From the NCBI GenBank assembly GCA_945870575.1, contig CAMBSK010000009.1:1-64000 (forward strand): 64,000 nucleotides of DNA, read 5' to 3'. A model generated the notes under the pieces. The model saw only the letters and a program-made list of their open reading frames with translations. It searched no databases and had not been told where the DNA came from. Positions 19,583 through 28,954 of this stretch are shown in pieces. The stretch is from Bordetella parapertussis. Its GTDB lineage: Bacteria > Pseudomonadota > Gammaproteobacteria > Burkholderiales > Burkholderiaceae_C. Position 1 is the stretch's first letter. Every line of letters starts with the position of its first letter. The translations under genes and the position numbers were made by a program.

Positions 19583-19873
19583 GTGAATCGTGTCGATCTC
19601 ACAGCACGCCTTGTTGAGATTTCCTCAATGCGGTACTCACCTTCCGGTTTGCCGGTTGTCGAAGTCCGCTTAGAACACGAATCACAGTTGGAAGAAGCCG
19701 GTATCCAAAGAAAAGTGAATTTGATATTGAAGTCTAAGGCAGTCGGAATCCTGGCTGAAAAACTGGCACTTCAAGAACTGAACAGCATTTTTCTTTTTAC
19801 CGGGTTTCTGGCCAGCGGCACAAATTCAAAATCGGTCATTTTTCATATCCATTCGTACCAATCTGTTTCCTAG
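19583..19873 (+). CDS. priB: Primosomal replication protein PriB (GTG start)
   Basis: A 96-residue OB-fold single-strand DNA-binding protein of the PriA-PriB-DnaT restart primosome. MNRVDLTARLVEISSMRYSPSGLPVVEVRLEH is the expected start of betaproteobacterial PriB, so the GTG at 19583 is taken as initiation codon. Its place between S6 and S18 is the conserved location. It starts 16 bases after rpsF; rpsR follows 9 bases after its stop. Confidence 0.93.
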   Translation: MNRVDLTARLVEISSMRYSPSGLPVVEVRLEHESQLEEAGIQRKVNLILKSKAVGILAEKLALQELNSIFLFTGFLASGTNSKSVIFHIHSYQSVS

Positions 19874-19882
19874 GAGCCCGTG

Positions 19883-20164
19883 ATGGCCACTTTCAAAAAA
19901 TTCAACAAAGACAAACGCCCCAAGCGCAACACCCAATCTTTGCTTTTCAAACGCAAACGTTTCTGCCGCTTCACCGTCACCGGTGTGGAAGAAATCGACT
20001 ATAAGGACATCGACACCTTGCGTGATTTCATTGCTGAAAACGGAAAAATCATTCCCGCTCGCCTGACCGGCACCCGTGCGATTTACCAGCGTCAACTCAA
20101 TACCGCTATCAAGCGCGCGCGCTTTCTGGCCATGTTGCCTTACACCGATCAGCACAAAATCTAA
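19883..20164 (+). CDS. rpsR: 30S ribosomal protein S18
   Basis: 93 residues, basic, with the S18 core [21 protein letters not shown] and [32 protein letters not shown] directly before the ATG is in frame, but AGGAG at 19872-19876 is better spaced for the ATG at 19883. The partner protein S6 is encoded two genes upstream. Confidence 0.97.
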   Translation: MATFKKFNKDKRPKRNTQSLLFKRKRFCRFTVTGVEEIDYKDIDTLRDFIAENGKIIPARLTGTRAIYQRQLNTAIKRARFLAMLPYTDQHKI

Positions 20165-20175
20165 GGAGAAAAAAC

Positions 20176-20628
20176 ATGCAAATTATTCTGCTGGAAAAAG
20201 TGGTGAACCTGGGCAATCTCGGTGAGGTTGTCAAAGTCAAAGACGGTTACGCACGTAATTTTCTGATCCCTTCCGGTCGCGCCCGTCGCGCTACCAATGT
20301 GGCCATTCAGGAATTTGAAGCCCGTCGTGTCGAGCTCGAAAAAGCTGCGCACGAAAAATTGGTGGCTTCACAAGCGCAAGGCGAAAAACTGTCTGGTACC
20401 ACTGTGAAGATCACACAGAAAGCCGGTGTTGACGGTCGTTTGTTCGGTTCTGTCACCAATTTCGACATCGCCGAAGAACTTTCCAAAATGGGTTATGCGG
20501 TTTCTAAAGCGCAAATCCGTATGCCTAAAGGCCCGATCAAAACAGTTGGCGATTCACCGGTTTCTGTTTCCCTGCATACTGATGTATTGATTGATATTCA
20601 AGTATCGGTTTACGGCGAATCCGCTTAA
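20176..20628 (+). CDS. rplI: 50S ribosomal protein L9
   Basis: 150 residues, the standard L9 length. The N-terminal domain is [19 protein letters not shown] with [16 protein letters not shown] long connecting helix follows, then a C-terminal rRNA-binding domain. It is the last gene of the S6 operon; an intrinsic terminator follows 20 bases after the stop. Confidence 0.98.
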   Translation: MQIILLEKVVNLGNLGEVVKVKDGYARNFLIPSGRARRATNVAIQEFEARRVELEKAAHEKLVASQAQGEKLSGTTVKITQKAGVDGRLFGSVTNFDIAEELSKMGYAVSKAQIRMPKGPIKTVGDSPVSVSLHTDVLIDIQVSVYGESA

Positions 20629-20647
20629 TTCTTTCGTGCTCTTTATC

Positions 20648-20675
20648 AAAACCGCTCCTAGGAGCGGTTTTTTTA
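20648..20675 (+). terminator. Intrinsic terminator after rplI
   Basis: The palindrome AAAACCGCTCC-TA-GGAGCGGTTTT is followed by TTTA. It closes the rpsF-priB-rpsR-rplI operon 110 bases before dnaB. Confidence 0.92.
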
Positions 20676-20785
20676 TTGCCGGACTTATTCACAGGTTCAG
20701 TCTGATTCTTGGCGGGGTTTTCAACAGGCTTATCCCATGACAAATCCAGCTGAATTCAATAACATGGATCTTTTAGAGGATAACA

Positions 20786-22189
20786 ATGTCCGTCGTTTTT
20801 CCAGATTATGAAGAGGCCTCGTCGCTTGACAGGCAGGTAGCCCAATTACGTATTCCCCCCCATTCACTGGAGGCTGAATCCAGCGTCATTGGAGGCTTGT
20901 TACTGGATAACACTGCATGGGACAAGATCGGCGACGTTTTGATTGACGCTGATTTTTACAGGTATGAACACCGCTTGGTTTTTTCCAGCGTAAGTACGTT
21001 GATCAATGCCAATCGGGCAGCAGATGTAATCACCGTGTTTGAACATTTGCAAACTCAGGGCAAGGCGGACGAAATCGGTGGTCTGGCTTATTTAAATTCA
21101 TTGGCGCAATATGTGCCGAGTTCAGCCAATATTCGCCGCTATGCCGAAATTGTGCGCGAGCGCTCGATTCTCAGAAAACTGATCAGCGTCAGCGACGAGA
21201 TTGCGACCTCCGCAATGAGCACCAAGGGTAAGCCAGTGCCTTTGATTTTGGATGAAGCCGAGCAAAAAATCTTCAACATTGGTGAAGAGGGCGCGCGTAT
21301 GCGCCAGGGTTTTCAGTCCATGGGTAATCTGGTGGTGCAACTGCTAGACCGCGTGGAAGAAATGTCGCAAAACCCGAATGACATTACCGGCGTTCCGACT
21401 GGATTTTTCGATCTTGACCGCATGACCTCAGGTATGCAGGCCGGCGATTTGATTGTGTTGGCAGCCAGACCTTCAATGGGAAAAACTGCGCTTGCCATCA
21501 ATATTGCTGAAAACGTGGCGCTCAAAGAAGGCTTGCCGGTTGCGGTTTTTTCCATGGAAATGGGCGCGTCACAACTGGCTATTCGTATCGTAGGTTCTAT
21601 CGGTCGCATAGACCAGACCAGATTACGTACAGGAAAGTTACTTGACGAAGAATGGCCAAGATTGACCGAGGCAGTCGAGCGTTTGCGCAATGTCTCCTTG
21701 TCAATTGATGAAACGCCGGGACTCACGCCCAGTGAACTGCGCGCCAATGCCAGGCGACTGGCCCGCAGCTGCGGCAAGCTGGGATTGGTGGTTGTCGATT
21801 ACCTTCAACTCATGACCGGTAGCAGCGGCAGTGATGGCGATAACAGAGCCACTGAACTGGGCGAAATTTCCCGCGGTTTGAAGATGCTGGCCAAGGAATT
21901 GCAATGCCCGGTGATCGCCTTGTCGCAGTTGAATCGCGGCGTTGAGCAGCGCACAGATAAGCGGCCCATGATGAGTGATTTGCGGGAGTCCGGTGCCATT
22001 GAACAGGATGCGGATGTCATCATGTTTATTTACCGTGATGACTATTACAACAAGGACTCCAAAGAGCCCGGCGTTGCTGAAATCATCATCGGTAAACAGC
22101 GTAACGGGCCTACAGGTACTGTCAAATTGACATTCCTGAAACCGATCACGAAATTTGAATCCTATGCCGGTCCGAGCTCTGACTATTGA
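20786..22189 (+). CDS. dnaB: Replicative DNA helicase
   Basis: A hexameric 5'-3' helicase that unwinds the fork, 467 residues. The DnaB N-terminal domain starts at RIPPHSLEAESSVIGGLLLD. The RecA-like core has the Walker A motif RPSMGKT at about 228-234, the Walker B region LVVVDYLQLM, and the DnaB motif SQLNRGVEQR. No intein is present. GAGG precedes the ATG. The helicase lies immediately downstream of the S6-L9 operon, a common bacterial order. Confidence 0.97.
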   Translation: MSVVFPDYEEASSLDRQVAQLRIPPHSLEAESSVIGGLLLDNTAWDKIGDVLIDADFYRYEHRLVFSSVSTLINANRAADVITVFEHLQTQGKADEIGGLAYLNSLAQYVPSSANIRRYAEIVRERSILRKLISVSDEIATSAMSTKGKPVPLILDEAEQKIFNIGEEGARMRQGFQSMGNLVVQLLDRVEEMSQNPNDITGVPTGFFDLDRMTSGMQAGDLIVLAARPSMGKTALAINIAENVALKEGLPVAVFSMEMGASQLAIRIVGSIGRIDQTRLRTGKLLDEEWPRLTEAVERLRNVSLSIDETPGLTPSELRANARRLARSCGKLGLVVVDYLQLMTGSSGSDGDNRATELGEISRGLKMLAKELQCPVIALSQLNRGVEQRTDKRPMMSDLRESGAIEQDADVIMFIYRDDYYNKDSKEPGVAEIIIGKQRNGPTGTVKLTFLKPITKFESYAGPSSDY

Positions 22190-22192
22190 TGT

Positions 22193-23848
22193 TTAAAGTA
22201 CTTCGCTGGCAAAGTCAGCAAGCCTAGAGCGCTCGCCTCTGGCCAAGGTGATGTGGCCGCCGTGCGGCCAGCCTTTAAATTTATCCACCGCGTAGGTCAA
22301 GCCGGATGAACCTTCTGTCAGGTAGGGCGTATCGATTTGCGCCAGATTACCCATACAAATGATTTTGGTGCCCGGTCCGGCGCGGGTGATCAAGGTCTTC
22401 ATTTGCTTGGGCGTCAGGTTTTGCGCCTCATCAATGATGACGAATTTATTCAAAAATGTCCGACCGCGCATGAAATTCAGGCTTTTGATCTTGATCTTGC
22501 TGCGTATCAATTCACTGGTGGCAGCTCGGCCCCATTCACCTGCACTGGTGTCTGTTTTGCCAAGGACTTCCAGATTGTCATCAAGTGCGCCCATCCAAGG
22601 ACCCATTTTTTCCTCTTCAGTACCTGGCAAAAAACCTATGTCTTCACCGACGCTGACAGTGGCGCGGGTCATGATGATTTCGGTGTAGCGGCGTTCATCC
22701 AGCACCTGCACCAGGCCGGCGGCCAGCGCAAGCAGCGTCTTACCAGTACCGGCGGTTCCGGTCAAAGTGACGAAGTCAACTTCTGAATCCATGAGCATAT
22801 TCAGAGCGAAATTCTGTTCACGGTTGCGCGTGGTGATGCCCCAGGCCGCATTTTTGAGGTGGCTGTAATCCTTCAGCGTTTTGAAAACAGCCGTTTTCCC
22901 TCTGATTTCTGTTACCCGTGCATAAAGACTGGGCTCGCCCGGACTTTCAAAATAAACAAACTGATTGATGTGCATGCCGGCCACCACAGAGCCGCCTATG
23001 CGGTAGTAGGTATGGCCGCCGCTTTGCCAGCTTTCGACGGTTTTCGCCTGTTTAGACCAGAAATCAGAAGCCAGCGCCAGCGACCCTGAATAAAGCAAGT
23101 CACCGTCTTCAAGCGTTTTGTCGTTCTGGTAATCCTCCGCTGCCAGCCCTAATGCGCGCGCTTTGACGCGCATGTTGATGTCTTTGCTGACCAGCACAAC
23201 CTCGCGCGGGGCGTGTAAATCGCCTAAAGCCTTGACGACACCCAGTATCTGATTGTCGGCCTTGCCTTGAGGCAAACTGCTTGGCAACGAGAAGTCAAGC
23301 GGAACAGTTTGGAAAAATAATTTGCCACCAACTTCCTTGTGACCGGTGCTTGACAAAAGCAAGCCATTGGTTATGTCGGTGTTGCTGATACCTACAAGTG
23401 AATCCAGGGTGCGACTGGTCTGGCGGGCGTTGCGGGCAACCTCGGTCATGCCTTTTTTATGACTGTCTAATTCTTCCAAGACGATCATGGGCAGGAAAAT
23501 ATCGTGCTCTTCAAACCTGAACAAGCACATCGGGTCGTGCATCAGCACATTGGTGTCGAGCACAAACAATTTGGTGGGAGAGTTTTGTTTCTTTTTCAGT
23601 TTGGACGCTGAAAGCATTTCACTGTTTGCTGGTAAAGCCGGCATGTCTGAAGCATGCGAACGTGATTGCACAGCTTTTGCAGGCTTGGTTTTTTTGACGG
23701 GTGTAGCTACAACTGACATCGAATCAGTCGCTTCTGGTCTAGCGTTTGTTGATCTTGCTGTGGTGGAAGACTTCGACGGCATTGCAGTCGAAGTTTTGGA
23801 CGCAGAGAGTAAATCGGCTCTCTTGCGAGGAGCAGGCGGGAGTGGCAT
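22193..23848 (-). CDS. PhoH-like ATPase with N-terminal PIN domain
   Basis: A 551-residue protein. The first 80 residues are a low-complexity polar tail. A PIN nuclease domain follows (LFVLDTNVLMHDP with the first catalytic Asp, then LEELDSHKKG and VSKDINMRVKA). The C-terminal PhoH ATPase has the Walker A motif GTAGTGKT at about residue 365 and VIIDEAQN as Walker B. Mycobacterial PhoH2, with the same layout, is an RNA helicase/RNase. Toxin-antitoxin behaviour is not implied here because no small partner gene is present. The gene ends 3 bases from the dnaB stop (convergent). Confidence 0.92.
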   Translation of the reverse strand: MPLPPAPRKRADLLSASKTSTAMPSKSSTTARSTNARPEATDSMSVVATPVKKTKPAKAVQSRSHASDMPALPANSEMLSASKLKKKQNSPTKLFVLDTNVLMHDPMCLFRFEEHDIFLPMIVLEELDSHKKGMTEVARNARQTSRTLDSLVGISNTDITNGLLLSSTGHKEVGGKLFFQTVPLDFSLPSSLPQGKADNQILGVVKALGDLHAPREVVLVSKDINMRVKARALGLAAEDYQNDKTLEDGDLLYSGSLALASDFWSKQAKTVESWQSGGHTYYRIGGSVVAGMHINQFVYFESPGEPSLYARVTEIRGKTAVFKTLKDYSHLKNAAWGITTRNREQNFALNMLMDSEVDFVTLTGTAGTGKTLLALAAGLVQVLDERRYTEIIMTRATVSVGEDIGFLPGTEEEKMGPWMGALDDNLEVLGKTDTSAGEWGRAATSELIRSKIKIKSLNFMRGRTFLNKFVIIDEAQNLTPKQMKTLITRAGPGTKIICMGNLAQIDTPYLTEGSSGLTYAVDKFKGWPHGGHITLARGERSRLADFASEVL

Positions 23849-23860
23849 GGGATTAGAGAC

Positions 23861-24346
23861 TCAAGCTGTCGCTGCGGCTTTTTTGAGTGCCTTGACGGCT
23901 TTTAAAACCTCATCCACGTGGCCGGGTACTTTGAGGCCACGCCATTCTTGCTTAAGTACGCCGTCAGGGCCTACCAAAAAAGTGCTTCGTTCAATGCCTT
24001 TGACTTTTTTACCGTACATGATTTTGTTTTTGACTACACCAAACATGTGACACATTTTTTCTTCAGTATCAGCAATCAGTTCAAAAGGAAGTTCAAGTTT
24101 TTCCTTGAAGCTGTCATGTGAACGCATATTGTCCCGGGAAACACCAAAAATGACAGCGCCTGCTTTGGTGAAATCTTTGAATTTGTCTCGGAATTGCATG
24201 GCTTCAGTGGTGCACCCCGGGGTATTGTCCTTGGGATAAAAATAAAGAATGACAATTTGGCCTGCGTGTGACTGGTGGTTGACCTTGACGCCACCGGTGG
24301 CGTTTGCTTCAAATTCGGGAAGGTGTTTATTGAGAACAATCGCCAT
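23861..24346 (-). CDS. bcp: Thioredoxin-dependent peroxiredoxin (Bcp/PrxQ)
   Basis: Reduces hydrogen peroxide and organic peroxides in the cytoplasm. It has 161 residues, with peroxidatic Cys45 in YPKDNTPGCTTE. The resolving cysteine five residues later in E. coli Bcp is Met50 here, so this is the 1-Cys-like or distal-Cys variant of PrxQ. The PhoH-like gene starts 12 bases downstream on the same strand, so the two are likely co-transcribed. Confidence 0.93.
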   Translation of the reverse strand: MAIVLNKHLPEFEANATGGVKVNHQSHAGQIVILYFYPKDNTPGCTTEAMQFRDKFKDFTKAGAVIFGVSRDNMRSHDSFKEKLELPFELIADTEEKMCHMFGVVKNKIMYGKKVKGIERSTFLVGPDGVLKQEWRGLKVPGHVDEVLKAVKALKKAAATA

Positions 24347-24467
24347 GGTTCAGGGTCCGTTGTGACAGTAATCCCGAAGAAAAACTCCGGTAAGCCATCA
24401 TTTTATCTCGAAATGCAATGCCGCCTCCGGAAGCAACAAAGTTGCTGATGAAAAGTCTATCGAATCA

Positions 24468-24848
24468 TTAGCAGACGGTGTCTTCCAAAAGCAAAATAGC
24501 TGCAACGCGCCTGCCTTCTGCTGCAAGGATATTGAATGTTCGGCAAGCTGCTGCTGTGTCCATGGTTTCTAAGCCCGTGCGCCGTTCAATGAACGCGCCC
24601 ACCAGCGCTGCGGAGGGGAAAAGTTGTTTTTTACCGCAACCCAGCAAGACAATTTCAGCTTCGGTCGGCGCAATCAAATCCAAGTCTATGGTTTGAATAT
24701 CGGCGACATATTGACCGGGCCAGGATTGGATCAAACCGTTTGAGCTGATCAGCAGGTTATGGCTGTAACGAACACCATTGATGGCTATCCAGCTTGCTGT
24801 GTAAGCAGTGATAGACAAACTGTCTGTGCGATCAGGCTGAAATTTCAT
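24468..24848 (-). CDS. Mth938-like domain protein (DUF498 family)
   Basis: A 126-residue single-domain protein recognised by the pattern SWPGQYVADIQTIDLDLI, EIVLLGCGKKQLFP and GLETMDTAAACRTFNILAAEGR. Bacterial members are uncharacterised; the related mitochondrial NDUFAF3 assists complex I assembly. It is divergent from alaA and separated from bcp by 121 bases. Confidence 0.85.
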   Translation of the reverse strand: MKFQPDRTDSLSITAYTASWIAINGVRYSHNLLISSNGLIQSWPGQYVADIQTIDLDLIAPTEAEIVLLGCGKKQLFPSAALVGAFIERRTGLETMDTAAACRTFNILAAEGRRVAAILLLEDTVC

Positions 24849-24934
24849 GCATTAATGTCGGTGCAATAGAGGAAAAACCCGTAGAAATATGGTCAAATTA
24901 TAGGCTTTGGATCTGAAGCCATTCTGGAGTTGCG

Positions 24935-26161
24935 TTGAAAACCATTCATAAATCATCAAAGCTTGACAATGTGTGCTACGACATACGCGGCCCTGTGCTT
25001 GAAAAAGCCCGCCAGATGGAGGAAGAGGGTCACAAAATCATCAAGCTCAACATAGGCAATCTGGCTGTCTTCGGATTTGACGCGCCGGAAGAAATTCAGC
25101 AGGACATCATCCGCAATTTGCCCGGCGCTGCCGCTTACTCAGACAGCAAAGGTATTTTTGCGGCCCGCAAAGCAGTGATGCATTACTCGCAGCAGCAAGG
25201 TGTTGAGGGCGTCAACCTGGATGATATTTATCTTGGCAACGGTGCCAGCGAATTGATCGTCATGGCCACCAATGCTTTGCTCAATACCGGCGACGAGATG
25301 CTGTTGCCTGCGCCGGATTACCCCTTATGGACGGCGGCAGTCAGTTTGTCCGGCGGCACGCCAGTGCATTACATGTGCGATGAAGCCAATGGCTGGATGC
25401 CTGATATTGAAGATATCAAGGCCAAAATCACGAAAAAAACCAAGGGCATTGTGGTCATCAATCCGAACAACCCGACCGGCGCTTTGTATTCGGATGCTTT
25501 GTTGAACAGCATTGTGGATCTGGCGCGTGAACATGGTTTGATTCTTTTTGCAGATGAGGTGTATGACAAGGTGCTTTACGACGACGTTCACCACACTGCC
25601 ATGGCCAGTTTGTCCAAAGATGTATTCACGCTGACTTTTAATTCACTCTCAAAAAGCTATAGATCCTGCGGTTACAGGGCCGGCTGGATGGTTGTGTCGG
25701 GTGATAAAAAACCGGCCAAAGACTATATTGAAGGCCTCAATATGTTGTCTTCCATGCGTTTGTGCGCAAATGTTCCCGGGCAAAGCGCTATTCAAACCGC
25801 ATTAGGCGGCTACCAGACCATCAATGATTTGATCAAGCCCGGCGGCCGCTTGCGTCGCCAGCGTGACCTGGCTTATGAATTGATCACTGCCATACCCGGT
25901 GTCACTTGCGTCAAGCCTCAAGCTGCTTTGTATATGTTCCCCAAGTTAGACCCCAAGATGTACCCGATCCAGGACGATCAGCAATTCATCAATGATTTGT
26001 TGCAGGAAAGCAAGGTCTTGTTGGTGCAGGGAACCGGCTTTAACTGGCCGTCAACTGACCATTTCCGTATTGTGTTTTTACCTCACGAAGACGAATTGCG
26101 TGTAGCCATTGCCCGGATAGCCAAATTTCTGGAAAACTACAGAAAACACGCTGCATCATGA
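24935..26161 (+). CDS. alaA: Alanine-synthesising aminotransferase AlaA-like (TTG start)
   Basis: A class I/II PLP aminotransferase of 408 residues. Sequence and position match the glutamate-pyruvate transaminase AlaA of betaproteobacteria. Features are KLNIGNLAVFGFDAPEEIQ, NPNNPTGALYS, and PLP Lys240 in NSLSKSYRSCGYRAGW. The start is TTG at 24935 with GGAG seven bases upstream; it gives the family N-terminus MKTIHKSSKLDNVCYDIRGP. Its stop overlaps the hom start (ATGA), so hom is translationally coupled. This begins the run alaA-hom-thrC. Confidence 0.93.
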   Translation: MKTIHKSSKLDNVCYDIRGPVLEKARQMEEEGHKIIKLNIGNLAVFGFDAPEEIQQDIIRNLPGAAAYSDSKGIFAARKAVMHYSQQQGVEGVNLDDIYLGNGASELIVMATNALLNTGDEMLLPAPDYPLWTAAVSLSGGTPVHYMCDEANGWMPDIEDIKAKITKKTKGIVVINPNNPTGALYSDALLNSIVDLAREHGLILFADEVYDKVLYDDVHHTAMASLSKDVFTLTFNSLSKSYRSCGYRAGWMVVSGDKKPAKDYIEGLNMLSSMRLCANVPGQSAIQTALGGYQTINDLIKPGGRLRRQRDLAYELITAIPGVTCVKPQAALYMFPKLDPKMYPIQDDQQFINDLLQESKVLLVQGTGFNWPSTDHFRIVFLPHEDELRVAIARIAKFLENYRKHAAS

Positions 26162-27468
26162 GGCCGCTGCAAATAGGACTACTGGGCATGGGAACTGTCG
26201 GTAACGGCACATACCAAGTCCTGCAAAGAAACAAACTGCAAATTGAACGCCGTCTAGGCAGAAGCATACATATCAGCATGGTGGCTGACCTGGATGCGGC
26301 CAAAGCCCGGGCTCAAGTTGGCCAAGACTGTGAAGTGGTGTCGGATGCAAATCTGGTCATAGCCAACCCGGATATCGATGTGGTCATCGAATTGATTGGC
26401 GGATATGGATTCGCTTATGACATCGTTTTAAAGGCCATTGCCGCCGGTAAACACGTGGTCACTGCCAATAAGGCTTTGCTTGCAGTGCATGGCTCGCATA
26501 TTTTTGAAGCCGCCAAAGAAAAAGGCGTCATGATCGGCTATGAAGCTTCCGTGGCGGGTGGTATTCCCATCATCAAGGTCTTGCGCGAAGGATTGACGGC
26601 AAATCGTATCCACTGGGTTGCGGGCATCATCAATGGAACCACCAATTTCATTCTGACGCAAATGCGCGAAAAAGGATGGAGTTTTGAAAAGGCCTTGCAG
26701 GAAGCGCAATCGCTTGGCTATGCAGAAGCCGATCCGACATTTGATATTGAAGGTGTTGACGCTGCTCACAAATGCAGCATCATCTCTGCCATTGCCTTCG
26801 GTATCCCGATTCCCTTTGAATCTGCTTATGTCGAAGGCATCAGTCAATTACAAGCCCAGGATATTCAATTCGCCGCCCAACTCGGTTACCGGATCAAGCT
26901 GTTGGGCATCACAAAATCCTCCTCCCAAGGTGTTGAGGTGCGCGTCCATCCTTGCCTGATTTCCGAAAAATCGCTGCTTGCTAATGTTGAGGGTGCAATG
27001 AATGCAGTCATGGTCCACGCAGATGCCACGGGAACCAGCATGTATTACGGCAAAGGTGCCGGTGGTGAACCGACGGCCAGCGCAGTGATCGCAGATGTGA
27101 TTGATATTGCAAGATGGTCTTCGGTGGATCCGGCTTTACGTATTCCTGCCATGGCCTTTCAATCCGATGACGTCTCCGGCATTCGCATCATGGGTATGGA
27201 TGAGGTCACCAGTTGCTACTACTTGCGCATTGGTGTGGCTGATCAGCCCGGTGTTTTGGCCAGTGTTTCCAGGTTACTGGCTGATGCCGGTATCAGTGTG
27301 GACGCCATGATTCAACAACCTGCGGATTCTGCAAGGATGCAAACTGAACTGATCATCCTCACGCACCATGCGCGCGAAGCTGTGATGAACTCTGCGATTG
27401 CAAACATAGAGAAATTACCGACAGTGCTGGGTTCAGTGGTTCGCATTCGCAAGGAAGAATTCAACTGA
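26158..27468 (+). CDS. hom: Homoserine dehydrogenase
   Basis: Reduces aspartate semialdehyde to homoserine, the branch to threonine and methionine. It has 436 residues. The NAD(P)-binding motif is GLLGMGTVGNGTYQVL at the N-terminus. The catalytic region includes IINGTTNFILTQM and EGVDAAHKCSI. A C-terminal ACT domain (YYLRIGVADQPGVLASVSRLLADAGISV) suggests threonine feedback inhibition, as in other monofunctional enzymes. It overlaps alaA upstream and thrC downstream by one to four bases. Confidence 0.97.
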   Translation: MRPLQIGLLGMGTVGNGTYQVLQRNKLQIERRLGRSIHISMVADLDAAKARAQVGQDCEVVSDANLVIANPDIDVVIELIGGYGFAYDIVLKAIAAGKHVVTANKALLAVHGSHIFEAAKEKGVMIGYEASVAGGIPIIKVLREGLTANRIHWVAGIINGTTNFILTQMREKGWSFEKALQEAQSLGYAEADPTFDIEGVDAAHKCSIISAIAFGIPIPFESAYVEGISQLQAQDIQFAAQLGYRIKLLGITKSSSQGVEVRVHPCLISEKSLLANVEGAMNAVMVHADATGTSMYYGKGAGGEPTASAVIADVIDIARWSSVDPALRIPAMAFQSDDVSGIRIMGMDEVTSCYYLRIGVADQPGVLASVSRLLADAGISVDAMIQQPADSARMQTELIILTHHAREAVMNSAIANIEKLPTVLGSVVRIRKEEFN

Positions 27469-28898
27469 TGTTTTATCTTTCAACCCGGGGCTACAACGGC
27501 CACCAGAAATTTTGCGACATATTGCTCGAAGGCCTAGCTCCTGATGGCGGTCTTTATCTTCCGGCCACCTATCCCCAGGTCAATCTGCAACTCTTACAAC
27601 GCTTGCGTGATACCTTTACCACCAAGGGATATGCTTATCTGGCTTTTGAAATACTGTCCTTGTACATAGACGATATTCCTGCTGAAGATCTGTTGGTGAT
27701 TTGCCGCAAAACCTATACCGCTGAGGTGTTCGGCGATCCGCTGATCACGCCATTGCGAAATATAGACGGTGACCTGCATATTCTGGCTTTGTCCAACGGC
27801 CCGACCTTGGCATTCAAAGACATGGCCATGCAGCTGCTGGGCAATTTGTTTGAATACGAATTGAAAAGACGCAGCGAGCATCTCAATATTCTGGGTGCAA
27901 CTTCAGGTGACACCGGCAGTGCTGCTGAATACGCCATGCGAGGAAAAAAAGGGGTTCAGGTTTTCATGACCAGCCCTAACGGGCGCATGAGCAGGTTTCA
28001 ACAGGCTCAAATGTTCAGTCTGATGGACGACAATATTTTCAATATCGCGGTCAACGGCGTTTTTGACGATTGCCAGGACATCGTCAAAGCGGTGTCGCAT
28101 GATTTGGTGTTCAAGAAAAAATACAAAATCGGTACAGTCAACTCGATCAACTGGGCGCGTCTGCTGGCTCAGGTGGTTTACTATTTCGCAGGTTATTTTC
28201 AAGCCACTACTGAGAATTCTCAGTCTGTCAGTTTCTCTGTTCCCAGCGGTAATTTCGGCAATGTGTGCGCCGGCCATGTGGCCCGGATGATGGGATTGCC
28301 GGTTTCTCAACTTGTGGTGGCGACCAACGAAAACGACGTGCTCGATGAGTTCTTCAGGTCCGGCAGCTACAAAATCAGAGACAGCGCGCATACCTTCGAG
28401 ACTTCAAGTCCTTCCATGGATATTTCCAAGGCCAGTAATTTCGAACGGTTTATTTATGATTTCCTCAAGCAGGATTCAGCCAGGACAGCAGAGTTGTTTC
28501 ACCATCAACTTTCAACCAAAGGCGCTTTCAATTTATCTGCTGAACCTGATTTCGTCAACTTGAAGAGCCGCTTCGGTTTTGTCAGCGGCAAAAGCACCCA
28601 CGACGACAGACTCCATACCATCAGTCGTATGCATTCAGTCTTCGGTCAAGTGGTAGACCCGCACACAGCTGATGGCTTCAAAGTCGCCCTGGAGCACATG
28701 AACCCGGGTGAGCCCATGATTGTTTTGGAAACCGCCTTGCCTGTGAAATTCGCTGACACCATCATGCAAGCCATACAGCAAATGCCGCAAGTACCGCACA
28801 AGTTCAAAGACCTGGAAAGCATGCCTTTGAAGTTTGAGGTGATGCCTCCTGATATTGACCAAGTCAAAAGATTTATCGAAGCGCATTGCAACAGCTAG
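27468..28898 (+). CDS. thrC: Threonine synthase
   Basis: A PLP enzyme converting O-phosphohomoserine to threonine, 476 residues (the long proteobacterial/fungal type). The PLP lysine is Lys117 in GPTLAFKDMAMQ, and the phosphate-binding loop includes GATSGDTGSAAEYAM and PSGNFGNVCAG. The start overlaps the hom stop (TGATG). Homoserine kinase, which supplies the substrate, is not in this window. Confidence 0.97.
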   Translation: MFYLSTRGYNGHQKFCDILLEGLAPDGGLYLPATYPQVNLQLLQRLRDTFTTKGYAYLAFEILSLYIDDIPAEDLLVICRKTYTAEVFGDPLITPLRNIDGDLHILALSNGPTLAFKDMAMQLLGNLFEYELKRRSEHLNILGATSGDTGSAAEYAMRGKKGVQVFMTSPNGRMSRFQQAQMFSLMDDNIFNIAVNGVFDDCQDIVKAVSHDLVFKKKYKIGTVNSINWARLLAQVVYYFAGYFQATTENSQSVSFSVPSGNFGNVCAGHVARMMGLPVSQLVVATNENDVLDEFFRSGSYKIRDSAHTFETSSPSMDISKASNFERFIYDFLKQDSARTAELFHHQLSTKGAFNLSAEPDFVNLKSRFGFVSGKSTHDDRLHTISRMHSVFGQVVDPHTADGFKVALEHMNPGEPMIVLETALPVKFADTIMQAIQQMPQVPHKFKDLESMPLKFEVMPPDIDQVKRFIEAHCNS

Positions 28899-28954
28899 TT
28901 TTCGTGTCGCACTGACAGGTTTTGTTCTTTTGGCAGATTTTTAAGTTGCATTTC

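Noticed and set aside
28899..28954. Possible riboswitch or attenuator before moeA
   Set aside because: The 56-base gap is too short for a molybdenum-cofactor riboswitch and shows no stable hairpin.
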